64,000 bases of DNA, taken from positions 1,482,001-1,546,000 of the forward strand of contig NC_018870.1 of the NCBI RefSeq assembly GCF_000305935.1, given 5' to 3'. Positions within the stretch are counted from its first letter, which is position 1; each line of letters opens with the position of its first letter. A program made the position numbers and the translations under genes. The stretch comes from Thermacetogenium phaeum DSM 12270 (lineage in GTDB: Bacteria > Bacillota > DSM-12270 > Thermacetogeniales > Thermacetogeniaceae). This document shows, piece after piece, positions 1 to 8,257 of the stretch. The notes below the pieces were generated by a model that ran no database searches, was not told the DNA's origin, and was given only the letters and a program-made list of their open reading frames with translations.

Positions 1-14
1 GAGGGGTGGTCTGC

Positions 15-215
15 ATGAACACCGTCCGCAAGCACCCATGGGACAGCGATTACGGAAAGGTAAGGGGCTTGTTTAAAAAGGCGTTCGCTCACACGGCAGA
101 GATGTTTAGCTTGCCGGGAAAGGCCGCTCCGTTGTTCCCTCACAACATTGTCTTATTAGTGGCCAACGGAGCGGATGCCGAGTCAATAACGAACAGAAAG
201 GAGGGCAAGGGATAA
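15..215 (+). CDS. Small hypothetical protein (66 aa) ahead of the pseudopilin genes
   Basis: This is a short open frame at the window edge. I chose the ATG at 15 because GAGGGG at positions 1-6 lies about 8 bases upstream; a GTG at 6 is also in frame and the gene could extend beyond the window. The product is basic with no clear membrane segment, and I do not recognise a family. Its TAA stop shares bases with the ATG at 216 of the next gene, so it is probably translationally coupled to the pseudopilin genes. Confidence 0.5.
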   Translation: MNTVRKHPWDSDYGKVRGLFKKAFAHTAEMFSLPGKAAPLFPHNIVLLVANGADAESITNRKEGKG

Positions 216-934
216 ATGTTTAACCGCACTGTAGCGGCAATAAAAAGCTGCTCTTTTCAAAAAAGGGTTCGTCTCCTGTCGTAAGCTTCGTCATCCTCGC
301 CCCTCTGATTCTTGTAGTAGCATTTGGAATCTCGTGGTTCGGCCACATGGCCGACGCCCAAAACGTGGTCGAGGAGGCCGCCCGCGCCGGAGCGAGGTGG
401 TTGGCCGCTCACCCGGGGGACATTGACGGAGCGAAAGCGAGAGCCGCCGAGGTGGTTGAGGGGGCAATAGGCGGCAAATATATCGCAGGGGGGAACATTG
501 ACGCCCCCAACTTGAATAATAAGCTGATCGGAAAGCTGACTAAAATCGGCCATAAGTATTACATAACAGACAGAAATTTTGGCTCTGTCCAAGTAAAACC
601 AGCTAACGGAAGCATTAAGAAGACAATGGAAAGTTTGCTTAACCGCACTGTTGTAGCTGATGGGACTTGGAAAAACGTCGATGTCTTCAAAGTGGAGGTC
701 GCCACGACAAATCCACCCGAAACCCAAACGGTAAATCAGACAGTCCCGGAACAGAGCGGTGAGGACGGTGGGCCAGACGAGGCACCCCGGGCCGTTCGCA
801 GCGGCTGCCCTGGCGCGGTACGGGGAGGGGCCTTGGGGGACGAAGTGGGGGGCATGGGCCTCCCCCCAACAGGGTTCTGGGACCGTGCCCACGAATGGGG
901 CTTTGAGAATCCAAGCCACCAGCCACAATACTAA
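216..934 (+). pseudogene. Giant TadE-like pseudopilin, segment 1: N-terminal anchor, frameshifted
   Basis: This is the N-terminal part of a TadE/TadG-type minor pseudopilin, a family anchored by one N-terminal hydrophobic helix and linked to Tad (Flp) pili. From the ATG at 216 about 16 codons can be read; the frame then changes at an A6 run (259-264). The following frame encodes a typical pseudopilin segment: short basic stretch, about 20 hydrophobic residues (VSFVILAPLILVVAFGI, about 284-334), then an amphipathic helix rich in A and E. One extra A would restore continuity. The open frame runs to 934, but its Gly/Pro-rich end from about 760 looks like an out-of-frame shadow of segment 2. A gene start at the in-frame ATG at 347 would lose the membrane helix. 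Confidence 0.6.
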
Positions 935-1622
935 CAAATACAGCAGTGAATGGATATCTCCGAACGGAAAAAAGATTTACCGAATTCACATTAAAGGGAA
1001 GAGCGAGCGGAATTATGATTACGGATATGTTTATGGGTGGAACGGCTCAAGCTGGGTTCAGCTCGTCAAAAGGTGCAGCCCTTCCTCAAACGCTGAATAC
1101 GACGAATGGGTGGATGTGTCGTCTTACAATGTGACGAAGCTGAAAACGAGGCTGACCACCGATAGGAGCGTTCTGTATAGCCCGACGTATGTAGATGTGG
1201 TTGAGGTGGACACTAACCATCCGTCCTCTCTTTCGGTTTCTTCCAACAGGGCGTTGAGGGTCCAAGTCAGGTCCCACCGCGCTGACAAATACAGCGGGGC
1301 GTGGGCAGCGCCGGGCGCTGGAAAGATCCTCTGCATCCATATGAAAGGAAAGAGCGAACGTAATTACGATTACGGGTATCTTTACGGGTGGAACGGTTCC
1401 TCCTGGGTGCAATTAGCCAAAGAGTGCAGCCCTTCTTTTAATGCTGAATACGACAAATGGATAGATGTGTCAAAATACAACGTGACAAAACTGAAAACGA
1501 GATTAACTACTGACGGAAGCGTTCTTTACAGTCCGACTTATGTAGATGTGCCGGAAATTGTAGTTGATCGCCCAATCAATGGTTCCCCGTTCGATAGTAG
1601 TACATGGTGGATCTGGGGGTAG
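759..1622 (+). CDS. Giant TadE-like pseudopilin, segment 2: two tandem 117-residue repeats
   Basis: This is the continuation of segment 1 in another frame. It begins formally at a GTG, but the frame is open from 735, so it is better read as the middle of one long protein. It holds two copies of an extracellular module offset by exactly 351 bp (117 residues). Each copy carries KGKSERNYDYGY, YGWNGSSWVQL and NVTKLKTRLTTD followed by SVLYSPTYVDV. The richness in Y, W, S and N suggests a beta-sandwich surface domain; I do not recognise a named family. The frame stops at TAG (1620-1622), yet the same frame stays open and protein-like for 131 more codons. Confidence 0.6.
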   Translation: MRTVGQTRHPGPFAAAALARYGEGPWGTKWGAWASPQQGSGTVPTNGALRIQATSHNTNKYSSEWISPNGKKIYRIHIKGKSERNYDYGYVYGWNGSSWVQLVKRCSPSSNAEYDEWVDVSSYNVTKLKTRLTTDRSVLYSPTYVDVVEVDTNHPSSLSVSSNRALRVQVRSHRADKYSGAWAAPGAGKILCIHMKGKSERNYDYGYLYGWNGSSWVQLAKECSPSFNAEYDKWIDVSKYNVTKLKTRLTTDGSVLYSPTYVDVPEIVVDRPINGSPFDSSTWWIWG

Positions 1623-2018
1623 AGCGGTGCAGACAGGTGCGCCCTCAGCGGTCAAGAGGTGCAGCTGTCGAAGAGCTGTTTCCTTACTTATTACGCTACT
1701 TACACCGCTTACGCCGCGGCTGATGACCACTTTAAGGTTCAGTTTTCTTCCCAAAGTTATTCCAATCCGAGTTTTTTGAGCGGCGACACCACTTGGGTAA
1801 ATGGGGTAGTCCCGGCATCAGAAAAAACTTTGTGGGTCACTAAGCCGGGAAGCTCTATGTACCCAAAAGAGTTCGCTTCAGTGTTTACCATAAATGCATG
1901 GAACGATTACGGCCCAGCGGGGGCCATTTTCGCGCTGAAGCATACAGGTTGGCACTGGGACACTTCATATAAGGGATACAACGCTTACAACAATGGGTAT
2001 TATTACCCCCTGGGTTAG
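1623..2018 (+). pseudogene. Giant TadE-like pseudopilin, segment 3: stretch between TAG and next frame break
   Basis: This open frame follows directly, in phase, after the TAG at 1620. The translation is a plausible secreted beta-rich domain (for example YYATYTAYAAADDHFKVQF and SVFTINAWNDYGPAGAIFAL), with no start codon of its own nearer than an ATG at 1659. It ends at another TAG (2016-2018) only because the frame slips at a C5 run in TTACCCCCTGGG. Removing one C joins it to segment 4 as NNGYYYPWVRVPTAQYVMV. I treat it as the interior of the same broken gene. Confidence 0.55.
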
Positions 2019-3513
2019 AGTGCCGACTGCCCAGTATGTAATGGTGACAGCGAAAAACAATCAAGGAAGCCCGATCACTATTAGGGTTTGGAACGGCTCT
2101 ACAAACTACGAGGGTACCGGAACATTAACATTTTTTGCTGAAGCCAATACAGGAGGAAATTACCCTGCTTACTTGATTTATGTAAAAAGTTCTACTCCCT
2201 TCAACGACGTCCAGGTTGTTTTTTCGGAGCCGTACTCAGTGGTTTGCACCGATTCAAGTTGGCAGTATACGCCTGTTGACGGTGTGAAATACAGTTCCGT
2301 GACATTGCCTACAAATGTTCAGCCGGGGAAGACGTTTAGCGTTCAGGTGCAAGTTGCGAACACCGGGCACAAAGAGTGGTACGGGACAGCGGTGCCCAGC
2401 TGGTGGCCGTCCTCATACGGGAACGGGATTACGAGGCTTTCGTACCACTGGTACGACCAGTCGGGGAACCTCGTCGTCATGGGCGGTTTGAAGACGTCTT
2501 TTCCAGGCGTGGTGAACCCCGGAACGGCTGTTAACCGGACCATGACTATTCAAGCCCCGAGCCAACCGGGGACATACAAACTGGTGATAGACTGCGCCCA
2601 GGAGGACGTGGCGTGGTTCGGCCCGGTGCAGGGGGTGAACTGGCCGACAATCGAAGCGAACATACTGGTCGGCGGCAAGCAGAGAGACGTTTATTTCAGT
2701 CCGGTCGCTGTCCCCAAGTATATGATCACAGGGCAACGTTACACCATCAGAGTGACGGTCACCAACAAGGGGACTACAGCGTGGTCGCAGTCTAAATGCA
2801 GGCTGGGCTACTATTGGGTGGACAAAAACGGCAAAAAGCTCAACGAAAGGGGTTATGACCTTCCCTTAAATGTGCAGCCCGGTAGTTCTGTCACTTTTGA
2901 TATGGCCGTAGCCGCGCCAAGCAAACCAGGGGCGTATTCCCTCGTAATCAGTATGGCCTCTGTCATTCAGAACGGCCTGGCGTGGTGGTGCGAGGACGAT
3001 CAAGACCCTTGCCCCTACATAAAGGCCGATGTGCAGATCCCCGATGGGGATCTGCTTCAAGGAATGATCACTTACGACGGGGAGGACTACTGGATCGGGG
3101 TGACGCTCCTGGACTCTCAGGGTCCCGACCTTTCCACCGTGGCCGGCAAAGACGCCATTGTGTGGGGGGATGGCAAGGGGCCGGAGCAGAAAATATTCCT
3201 CGTCTCTTCGATTGAGGAATATTTCCCCAGCGATTGGAACGCGGTGGTTACTTTCGACCTCGATAAGGACGTGCTCTGCAACGACCCTGTCGCGGGCGAC
3301 CCGGAAGCTCCGGCTGGCGACCCCGTCGGGCAGCCGCGGGCGGACGGATACGCTTATTGCCGGGTGACGTACCACTATCCGGTACCTCTGAAGGGCTTTT
3401 GGAGAATGGTCTCTAACGCTGGGGTGCCTCTGTGGAGGGGCGAGGAGCCGCCGTCGAGATCACTGATAGGAGAAGCTTTCTTTGTTTCAGGGGAGACGGG
3501 TGATCAGACATGA
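1993..3513 (+). CDS. Giant TadE-like pseudopilin, segment 4: Ig-like domains and TadE C-terminus
   Basis: The open frame encodes 506 residues, but its first codons lie inside segment 3 and no good ribosome site precedes it. About residues 80-220 and 235-350 resemble two CARDB/NEW3-type Ig-like domains: each has a V-x-PG-x-(T/S) strand followed by (N-T-G or N-K-G)-x-x-x-W, then P-G-x-Y-x-L-V-I. The last 60 residues, with YHYPVPLKGFWR and a closing GEAFFVSGE, resemble the C-terminus usual in TadE-like proteins. N-terminal helix and C-terminal signature therefore bracket inserted surface domains. The stop overlaps the start of the next gene (ATGA, 3510-3513), which supports an operon. Confidence 0.65.
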   Translation: MGIITPWVRVPTAQYVMVTAKNNQGSPITIRVWNGSTNYEGTGTLTFFAEANTGGNYPAYLIYVKSSTPFNDVQVVFSEPYSVVCTDSSWQYTPVDGVKYSSVTLPTNVQPGKTFSVQVQVANTGHKEWYGTAVPSWWPSSYGNGITRLSYHWYDQSGNLVVMGGLKTSFPGVVNPGTAVNRTMTIQAPSQPGTYKLVIDCAQEDVAWFGPVQGVNWPTIEANILVGGKQRDVYFSPVAVPKYMITGQRYTIRVTVTNKGTTAWSQSKCRLGYYWVDKNGKKLNERGYDLPLNVQPGSSVTFDMAVAAPSKPGAYSLVISMASVIQNGLAWWCEDDQDPCPYIKADVQIPDGDLLQGMITYDGEDYWIGVTLLDSQGPDLSTVAGKDAIVWGDGKGPEQKIFLVSSIEEYFPSDWNAVVTFDLDKDVLCNDPVAGDPEAPAGDPVGQPRADGYAYCRVTYHYPVPLKGFWRMVSNAGVPLWRGEEPPSRSLIGEAFFVSGETGDQT

Positions 3514-4013
3514 TAGAAACGGTTGTCAGATTTTTAAGATGCCAGCGGGGGGACGTCGTCAGCTGGGTGGTCATCGTCCCCCTCGTCTTTTTTATCTTCT
3601 TCTTTGGGGCGGTGTTCCTGCACCTGGACAGGGTGCGGGCAGGAGTCGCTATGGCTGCAAGGGATGGGGCGAGGGCATACGGGATAGCCCTCGAAAACCC
3701 CTATCTCCCGGCGCGGGACATAGCGGAAGAGAAAGTCAGGGATACCCTGCAAGCGGAGGGCCTGATGCCGCCGGGGTCGGACTTCCTGGCAGACGGGGCG
3801 ACGCCGGCGAGAGGAGAAAGGGGGGTGGCCGTAGAGTTCAGCGATACGGGAGAGTGGGCGACATGCACGATCACTTATTATCTGCCGAACCCTTTTACGC
3901 GGCTTTTCCGGTTGATTAAAAGCGACAATGCTTTCCCTGACCATTTCGTATTCACCGTCAAGGGGGCGGCCAAACACGAGGTTGAAAACACAACAATAGA
4001 AGGGGATGGTTAA
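3510..4013 (+). CDS. TadE-like minor pseudopilin (167 aa)
   Basis: This is a short pseudopilin. A basic N-terminus is followed by a hydrophobic helix (about residues 17-38, VSWVVIVPLVFFIFFFGAVF), an amphipathic region with VRAGVAMAARDGARAYGI, and a C-terminal half with YYLPNPFTRLFRL. TadE-like proteins sit in the cell membrane with the bulk outside and are thought to act as minor subunits or assembly factors of Tad pili. It overlaps the preceding gene by 4 bp and the next by 8 bp. The pilus secretion ATPase and platform genes are not in the window and may lie upstream. Confidence 0.6.
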   Translation: MIETVVRFLRCQRGDVVSWVVIVPLVFFIFFFGAVFLHLDRVRAGVAMAARDGARAYGIALENPYLPARDIAEEKVRDTLQAEGLMPPGSDFLADGATPARGERGVAVEFSDTGEWATCTITYYLPNPFTRLFRLIKSDNAFPDHFVFTVKGAAKHEVENTTIEGDG

Positions 4014-4539
4014 AATAAGCGCCGCAAATCCGGAAAAAGTTATAGAGGTTGTCAAAAAGAGAGCGTCCCCGTTGGTGGCGCTTTCGCCGCTTGCAGGGGC
4101 GGTTTCAGCAGTGTTGGCGTGGGGTTTTATGCTTCTCCCACAAGCGGGGGAGGATCTGACGCTCGTTTTTCTCGTCGCCGGGGGAGTTTCGTTCTGCTTA
4201 TTCCTCGGTTTGGCGCTTGTTTTCAAAAACTGTTTGCTGAGGAGCGCCGGGGCGGAGATTATGAGCGTAATTTCGGAATGCTCCGCAAGCAAGATCTCGG
4301 CGAACGAAGCGAAAGAAATCCTTACAAAAATGGAGGTGGTGCTAAAAGGCTGTAAACAAGCGCAACAGGCTGAGAAAGAGCGGCTGGAACGCGCTGTGAC
4401 GAAAATATCTGGCTTTTTAAAAGAGGCCGACGCCGTGGTGGGGCTAGTGAAAGAGAAGGTTGAAAAGATGGCTGAGATCGCCGCTTCCGTTGCGGGAAGC
4501 AATGAAAATTCAGAAAATGCTTCAAAGGAGGACAGTTGA
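4006..4539 (+). CDS. Membrane protein with two TM helices and a coiled-coil tail (177 aa)
   Basis: I do not recognise this family. A basic N-terminus is followed by two hydrophobic segments (about residues 22-44 and 51-70) and then a long charged helix (about 85-165, KEILTKMEVVLKGCKQAQQAE) likely to form a coiled coil in the cytoplasm. The end is Ser/Asn rich. It overlaps the upstream pseudopilin by 8 bp and is followed after 3 bp by another membrane-anchored protein, so it is probably part of the same surface-appendage operon. Confidence 0.6.
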   Translation: MVKISAANPEKVIEVVKKRASPLVALSPLAGAVSAVLAWGFMLLPQAGEDLTLVFLVAGGVSFCLFLGLALVFKNCLLRSAGAEIMSVISECSASKISANEAKEILTKMEVVLKGCKQAQQAEKERLERAVTKISGFLKEADAVVGLVKEKVEKMAEIAASVAGSNENSENASKEDS

Positions 4540-4542
4540 TTA

Positions 4543-5037
4543 ATGCGTAGAGGGATTATCGCCTTAATCATTATCGTATCTTTTGCCGTCGGCCTGGCAG
4601 CGGGCTTCGGCAGGGGGTACTACCATTATGTTGTAGGGCCGCAGAAGAAAGCGCAAGAGATGGCCAAAAAGCAGCAAGAAGAGCTTAACAAGATGGTCCG
4701 ACACGGAGAGGTAGTTGATGTCAAGCCCGAGCAGATCACGGTCCATGTCACTAAAGCTCAGCTCGAGCAAGGGAAGACCGTCACGTACCGCACGAACGAG
4801 TATACTTCCGTCCAGATAGGTATGGGGTTCGTCAACAAACCTAACGAAAAGACCGATTTAACAAAGTGGTTCCGGAAGGGCGACCAGGTGGACCTGCTTG
4901 TCAAGAACGGGCAAGCTATGGCTTTGCACCGGGAGCTCCGTCCTGGGGAACAAGAGCCGCAGACCGCGGAGCAACTGACATCCGGCTCTAAGGAGACCGT
5001 ACAGCAGACTTCTCCGGCTCCCGCTCCGGCCCAGTAA
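4543..5037 (+). CDS. Membrane-anchored hypothetical protein (164 aa)
   Basis: The gene starts at an ATG behind AAGGAGG (4525-4531). Residues 1-26 form a signal anchor, followed by a short charged helix (QKKAQEMAKKQQEELNKM), a small beta-rich domain (HGEVVDVKPEQITVHV to QVDLLVKNGQAMAL) and a disordered Q/P/A/S tail. The fold may be OB-like, but I cannot assign a family. It is the last gene before a strong hairpin terminator, so it probably closes the pseudopilin operon. Confidence 0.6.
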   Translation: MRRGIIALIIIVSFAVGLAAGFGRGYYHYVVGPQKKAQEMAKKQQEELNKMVRHGEVVDVKPEQITVHVTKAQLEQGKTVTYRTNEYTSVQIGMGFVNKPNEKTDLTKWFRKGDQVDLLVKNGQAMALHRELRPGEQEPQTAEQLTSGSKETVQQTSPAPAPAQ

Positions 5038-5056
5038 TAAAATAAAAATAAAGAAA

Positions 5057-5099
5057 GAAAGCCGCGCTTCTTAATTTTGAGGCGCGGTCTTTTTATTTT
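5057..5099 (+). terminator. Rho-independent terminator of the pseudopilin operon
   Basis: A 9-bp stem (CCGCGCTTC with GAGGCGCGG, one G-T pair) and an 8-base AT-rich loop are followed directly by TCTTTTTATTTT on the plus strand. It begins about 20 bp after the stop of the last membrane protein gene. Confidence 0.85.
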
Positions 5100-5116
5100 G
5101 TAAGGAGCTGATTACT

Positions 5117-5379
5117 GTGTATAAAACAGACTTTCCAAAAATCGCTTCAAAATTCAAAATAGGCGATCAGGTCCCCATCAAATAGGGAGGCCAGAAAAAC
5201 GCCCTTTCCGGTTTAGGGAAGAGTGCTATCCTACCTGCGGCACGATAATCCAGATCACGAGGAATTCTTTTTATGTCCGCTGCTCTGCCGGCTACGTGAG
5301 CGGGGTTAGCGTGAATCACCTCGTGGTAGGGGTGGAGATAAAGAAGCGCGGTGCTGATGTAGTCTATCTTACAGCCTGA
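5117..5379 (+). pseudogene. Small hypothetical gene with one frameshift (about 87 aa if repaired)
   Basis: A GTG start at 5117 has a good AAGGAG at 5102-5107. The frame reads MYKTDFPKIASKFKIGDQVP and then stops after a CCCC run at 5173-5176. Adding one C gives a continuous product with Cys residues (EECYPTCGTIIQITRNSFY) ending at the TGA at 5377-5379. The restored protein resembles small phage or plasmid host-interaction proteins only in size; no family is recognised. A further open frame (KQLGKDGLTIKEKAFLYHLW, about 5370-5480) could be an additional displaced piece. Like the gene upstream, it breaks at a homopolymer. Confidence 0.45.
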
Positions 5380-5428
5380 AGCAGTTGGGTAAAGATGGAC
5401 TAACGATTAAAGAAAAAGCGTTTCTCTA

Positions 5429-5620
5429 TCATTTATGGGATAACAATTTTTTGACCGAACTCCCGAGAAGCCTCCACCTATTGGAACTGCTAATCTGTAC
5501 AGCCAAATCAGCCTTCTTCATACTATCTAACAGATCGTTTAGCTGATCGGTGTTCACTGGCTGTCCTTTCTCGACTTTCTCAGCTTGGGCACTTATAATG
5601 AATGCAAATTGTGTTAGCAA
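5429..5620 (-). CDS. Short hypothetical protein, possibly 5'-truncated
   Basis: This minus-strand frame sits downstream of the secreted-protein gene. It starts formally at a TTG, but the same frame is open about 80 bp further upstream (to about 5697) without an ATG or GTG. It encodes a polar helical protein (AEKVEKGQPVNTDQLNDLL) ending in a basic tail. The product looks like real protein, but the missing start suggests truncation or a frameshift. Confidence 0.35.
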   Translation of the reverse strand: MLTQFAFIISAQAEKVEKGQPVNTDQLNDLLDSMKKADLAVQISSSNRWRLLGSSVKKLLSHK

Positions 5621-5730
5621 AGGACCCAGGTCGGCAATCCGGCTACTCCGAAATTTTTGATCGATCTTGTTACCCAGTAAAGGGGCAATAATATTACTTC
5701 ATCACTTCCCAACCGTACTTTAGCCTGACC

Positions 5731-6942
5731 TCACATTTGCGGTACCCATGCATCAAAACTGTTGAAATAGGAAACAACTGATCCAGAGTAATTATTTCTA
5801 AAATCAACTGTATAGCTAGAATATGCTCTTACATTTGCCTCACTCGAATTAACATAGAATTCCATTCTAGGTTCGGCTCTCAAGGTTTTTACACAGTAGC
5901 AATGCCTGCCCAATAAATCAACGGCCTCAGCACACCATTTTACCCATGTACCTCCGATACCACCACTATACTTAGACATACTTAACTGGAGACCTGAGCC
6001 AGGAGCACCTACAGGGAACGTCCATCCAACGTTGTATGGAAGGGTTACGGTAATACTTAAACCACTCGTTGTTGTTGAGGAGGGACTGTAATCATAAACT
6101 GTTCCATTGTTACCCGCACTGATACAAGGGTAGAAATAGTCTATACTGGCCCAGTTCTCTTCCTGAGAGTAATTAGCAGTTACTTCAACAATTTCGTGCC
6201 CTACATAATAGTACTTATAATTAATAGGATTAGTTGGATGAGCAGAGAGTTTATAGCTGAACGAGACAGTACCCTGAGTGTAGTAATCCGTTACAGAACT
6301 GATAAAGGCAATCGGCCAGTCATCAATGGCTTGAATCACAAAATCTTTAGATTCTGAACTCCTGAAGAGCTTGATAAAATCTTTTTGGGAATCTTTTGCC
6401 AGTGATTCCATTACCAGTGCAGGTGTCGGGTTCTGAAACCTTAATGCGAAAATACCGTATACTCTATCAATTCTTTGGATGCCTGTTACCTCTGAACTCA
6501 AATTTGATTTCATCCCATCGGCAGGATCAGGTGAGGCACCCTCAGTAGTTTGAATCTTATAATCCTTGATTCCTAGATACGAAAACATGTCTTCAACTGA
6601 AATGCCTTTTTTTATGAAATAGATCCGCGCACCTTCATCTAATTTTTTCCGTAGATATATTCTGTTCGCATCATTTTGTAACGTGACGTTACCCTTAACC
6701 CAGATCACATCTCCCGAAATTTTATCGAGCTCGTTCCATTTATCAGGTGTTGCGCTTAATATATCGATTCCCTTTTCTTGCACTTTTTCAACTTTTTCAG
6801 AGAGAAAGATGACTTTCACAGAAGAAGTATCACTTGCAAAAGTGCCAGTCACAGGAAATAATACTGAAAAGAGAAACACAACAATTACGGATAAGGCAAG
6901 GATATTTCTTTGATAACACTGTCCACCCAATTTGTCAAACAT
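5731..6942 (-). CDS. Secreted hypothetical protein (about 403 aa) next to the agr locus
   Basis: I chose the ATG at 6942 because an AAGGGGGG site lies 7 bases upstream and it yields a clean signal peptide: basic start, hydrophobic core LALSVIVVFLFSVLFP, and a likely cut after TGTFAS. The frame is open further upstream (to 7041), but that part is not signal-like. The mature part is rich in Y, S, N and T with aromatic beta-strand patterns in the C-terminal half (TSGLSITVTLPYNVGWTFPV), typical of extracellular proteins; I recognise no family. It follows the AgrD-like gene on the same strand after about 260 bp, which makes it a candidate output of peptide signalling. That link is inference. Confidence 0.6.
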   Translation of the reverse strand: MFDKLGGQCYQRNILALSVIVVFLFSVLFPVTGTFASDTSSVKVIFLSEKVEKVQEKGIDILSATPDKWNELDKISGDVIWVKGNVTLQNDANRIYLRKKLDEGARIYFIKKGISVEDMFSYLGIKDYKIQTTEGASPDPADGMKSNLSSEVTGIQRIDRVYGIFALRFQNPTPALVMESLAKDSQKDFIKLFRSSESKDFVIQAIDDWPIAFISSVTDYYTQGTVSFSYKLSAHPTNPINYKYYYVGHEIVEVTANYSQEENWASIDYFYPCISAGNNGTVYDYSPSSTTTSGLSITVTLPYNVGWTFPVGAPGSGLQLSMSKYSGGIGGTWVKWCAEAVDLLGRHCYCVKTLRAEPRMEFYVNSSEANVRAYSSYTVDFRNNYSGSVVSYFNSFDAWVPQM

Positions 6943-7203
6943 CAGGCTACCCCCCTTAAAAGTAAAAAAACAAATAGCTCTTGAACTTACTGTCCTTTTT
7001 AATCTTTCCACCAAACATTCTCTTCTTTTAATCACCTCCATTTTTTATCATTTTGGCATCGGTTGCTACCATTACTATACGAATTACACTGGCTCAAGGA
7101 AATAAACCAACTCTTTCTTTAATCTATAATTTTTTGTTCAACCTGGTGATACAATTTAGACAGAAACAGGCCGTTTAGGGCAGCTTTAAGAAAATATAGT
7201 GGA

Positions 7204-7329
7204 TCACTTTTCCGGCACTTTCGGCTGATACCAGTGAAACCAGCAAGCGGTGCTTGCTCCCGTAGCGGCTACGAGCAGGAACAAGGCTGATGCGAACCGC
7301 AGGAGATTTGTCTTGACTGTTTTGAACAT
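7204..7329 (-). CDS. agrD: AgrD-like cyclic lactone autoinducer pro-peptide (41 aa)
   Basis: The gene encodes 41 residues behind a strong GGGAGGTGA site 5 bases before the ATG. The N-terminal half (KTNLLRFASALFLLVAA) is an amphipathic/hydrophobic leader. It is followed by small residues, a single Cys at 29 in ASTACWFHWY, and the tail QPKVPEK. This matches the architecture of the cyclic lactone autoinducer family: leader, Cys-containing core that becomes a thiolactone ring, and a proline-rich acidic/basic C-terminal segment removed by AgrB. The aromatic core (W, F, H, W, Y) is typical of clostridial members. It lies downstream of agrB and the LytTR regulator on the same strand. Secretion and cyclisation are inferred from the family. 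Confidence 0.85.
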   Translation of the reverse strand: MFKTVKTNLLRFASALFLLVAATGASTACWFHWYQPKVPEK

Positions 7330-7455
7330 GTTCTCACCTCCCGGAAAATTGGTATTGCAAAACACTTTAGACTTTGCTAACTGTTTTCCTGCCTGATATT
7401 CCCAAAAGGAGCATATCGCTACACAACCGGATGATATAGCTGCATGAACGGATTT

Positions 7456-7488
7456 TAAACAAAAATAACCGTTGAACTAATGGTTATG
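7456..7488 (-). terminator. Possible terminator behind the LytTR regulator gene
   Basis: On the minus strand a 6-bp stem (ATAACC with GGTTAT) and an 11-base loop are followed by TTTTTGTTT. The stem is short, so termination may be partial. That would separate the regulator from agrD, which has its own ribosome site and perhaps its own promoter. Confidence 0.4.
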
Positions 7489-7534
7489 ATCTGCAAAATA
7501 ACTTGTCGCGGGTTTTTTTGTTTTAGTACTGGCA

Positions 7535-8257
7535 CTACTCCATTCCAAGTCTCTTGAGCAAATCCTTCTCTCGCTCCCGGCTTAATAAAACCCTGTCACC
7601 TGAGTGCAGAATAATCACATATGTTTGACCTGAAGGAATAATTTCCCTGATCTTTTCTAAATTAACGAGATATCCCTTGTGGCACCGGAAGAAAAGCAGG
7701 GGATCGAGCTGCCGTTCCAGTTCGCCCAATCTGCCAGGTACAAGGTGTTCTCCTCTCTCTGTTTTAATGAGAATTTTGTGCCGGCGGCTTTCAATAAAAA
7801 GAATTTCTTCCGGGTGAATCACCAGTTTGTGCTTATCCGATTTGATTAAGATAACTTCTTTATGCTGGGTTTGGTTTTTACGAACTTTATCTCTCAAGCG
7901 CCGGATCGTCTTCCTGATCCTTTTTTCATCAAAGGGCTTTAATATGTAATCAAACGAATAGAGTTCAAATGCCTCCAGTGTGTAGTCGGGATAGGCAGTG
8001 GCGAAAACAAAGTACAGCCCCGGCCGCATTTCCGCCAGCTCCCTAGCTGCTTCCACTCCATTCATTCCCGGCATATCAATATCCAGAAACACCACATCAG
8101 GCCGGTAGATCTCCACCTGCCTGATGGTCTCCTTACCGTCCCCGGCGATGGAAACCACTTCGACCCCGGGCACCTCTTCGATGACCTTCTTTAAGTACGC
8201 TGCGGTTGCCGGGTCGTCATCGGCTATCAGGACCTTCAAGCCCACCACTGTCACCAC
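7535..8257 (-). CDS. LytTR-family response regulator (AgrA-like, 240 aa)
   Basis: A CheY-like receiver domain occupies residues 7-125 (acidic pocket ADDDP, phosphoacceptor Asp in VVFLDIDMPGMNG, conserved Lys in YILKPFD). A LytTR DNA-binding domain follows (about 140-238, ILFIESRRHKILIKTERGEH and FRCHKGYLVNL). Such regulators are phosphorylated by AgrC-type kinases and activate the agr promoter through direct repeats. The start is uncertain: GTG at 8257 and two more GTG codons within 12 bases follow AAGGTGG. It overlaps the end of agrB by 41 bp, which indicates tight coupling. Confidence 0.85.
   Translation of the reverse strand: MVTVVGLKVLIADDDPATAAYLKKVIEEVPGVEVVSIAGDGKETIRQVEIYRPDVVFLDIDMPGMNGVEAARELAEMRPGLYFVFATAYPDYTLEAFELYSFDYILKPFDEKRIRKTIRRLRDKVRKNQTQHKEVILIKSDKHKLVIHPEEILFIESRRHKILIKTERGEHLVPGRLGELERQLDPLLFFRCHKGYLVNLEKIREIIPSGQTYVIILHSGDRVLLSREREKDLLKRLGME

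Noticed and set aside
257-937. Minus-strand frame of 226 codons opposite the first pseudopilin segment
   Set aside because: No start site and no protein likeness; the plus strand carries a clear TadE-like helix.
3534-4571. Minus-strand open frame of 345 codons opposite the pseudopilin and coiled-coil genes
   Set aside because: It spans three plus-strand genes with good starts and overlaps; its translation is low-complexity and Ser/Phe rich.
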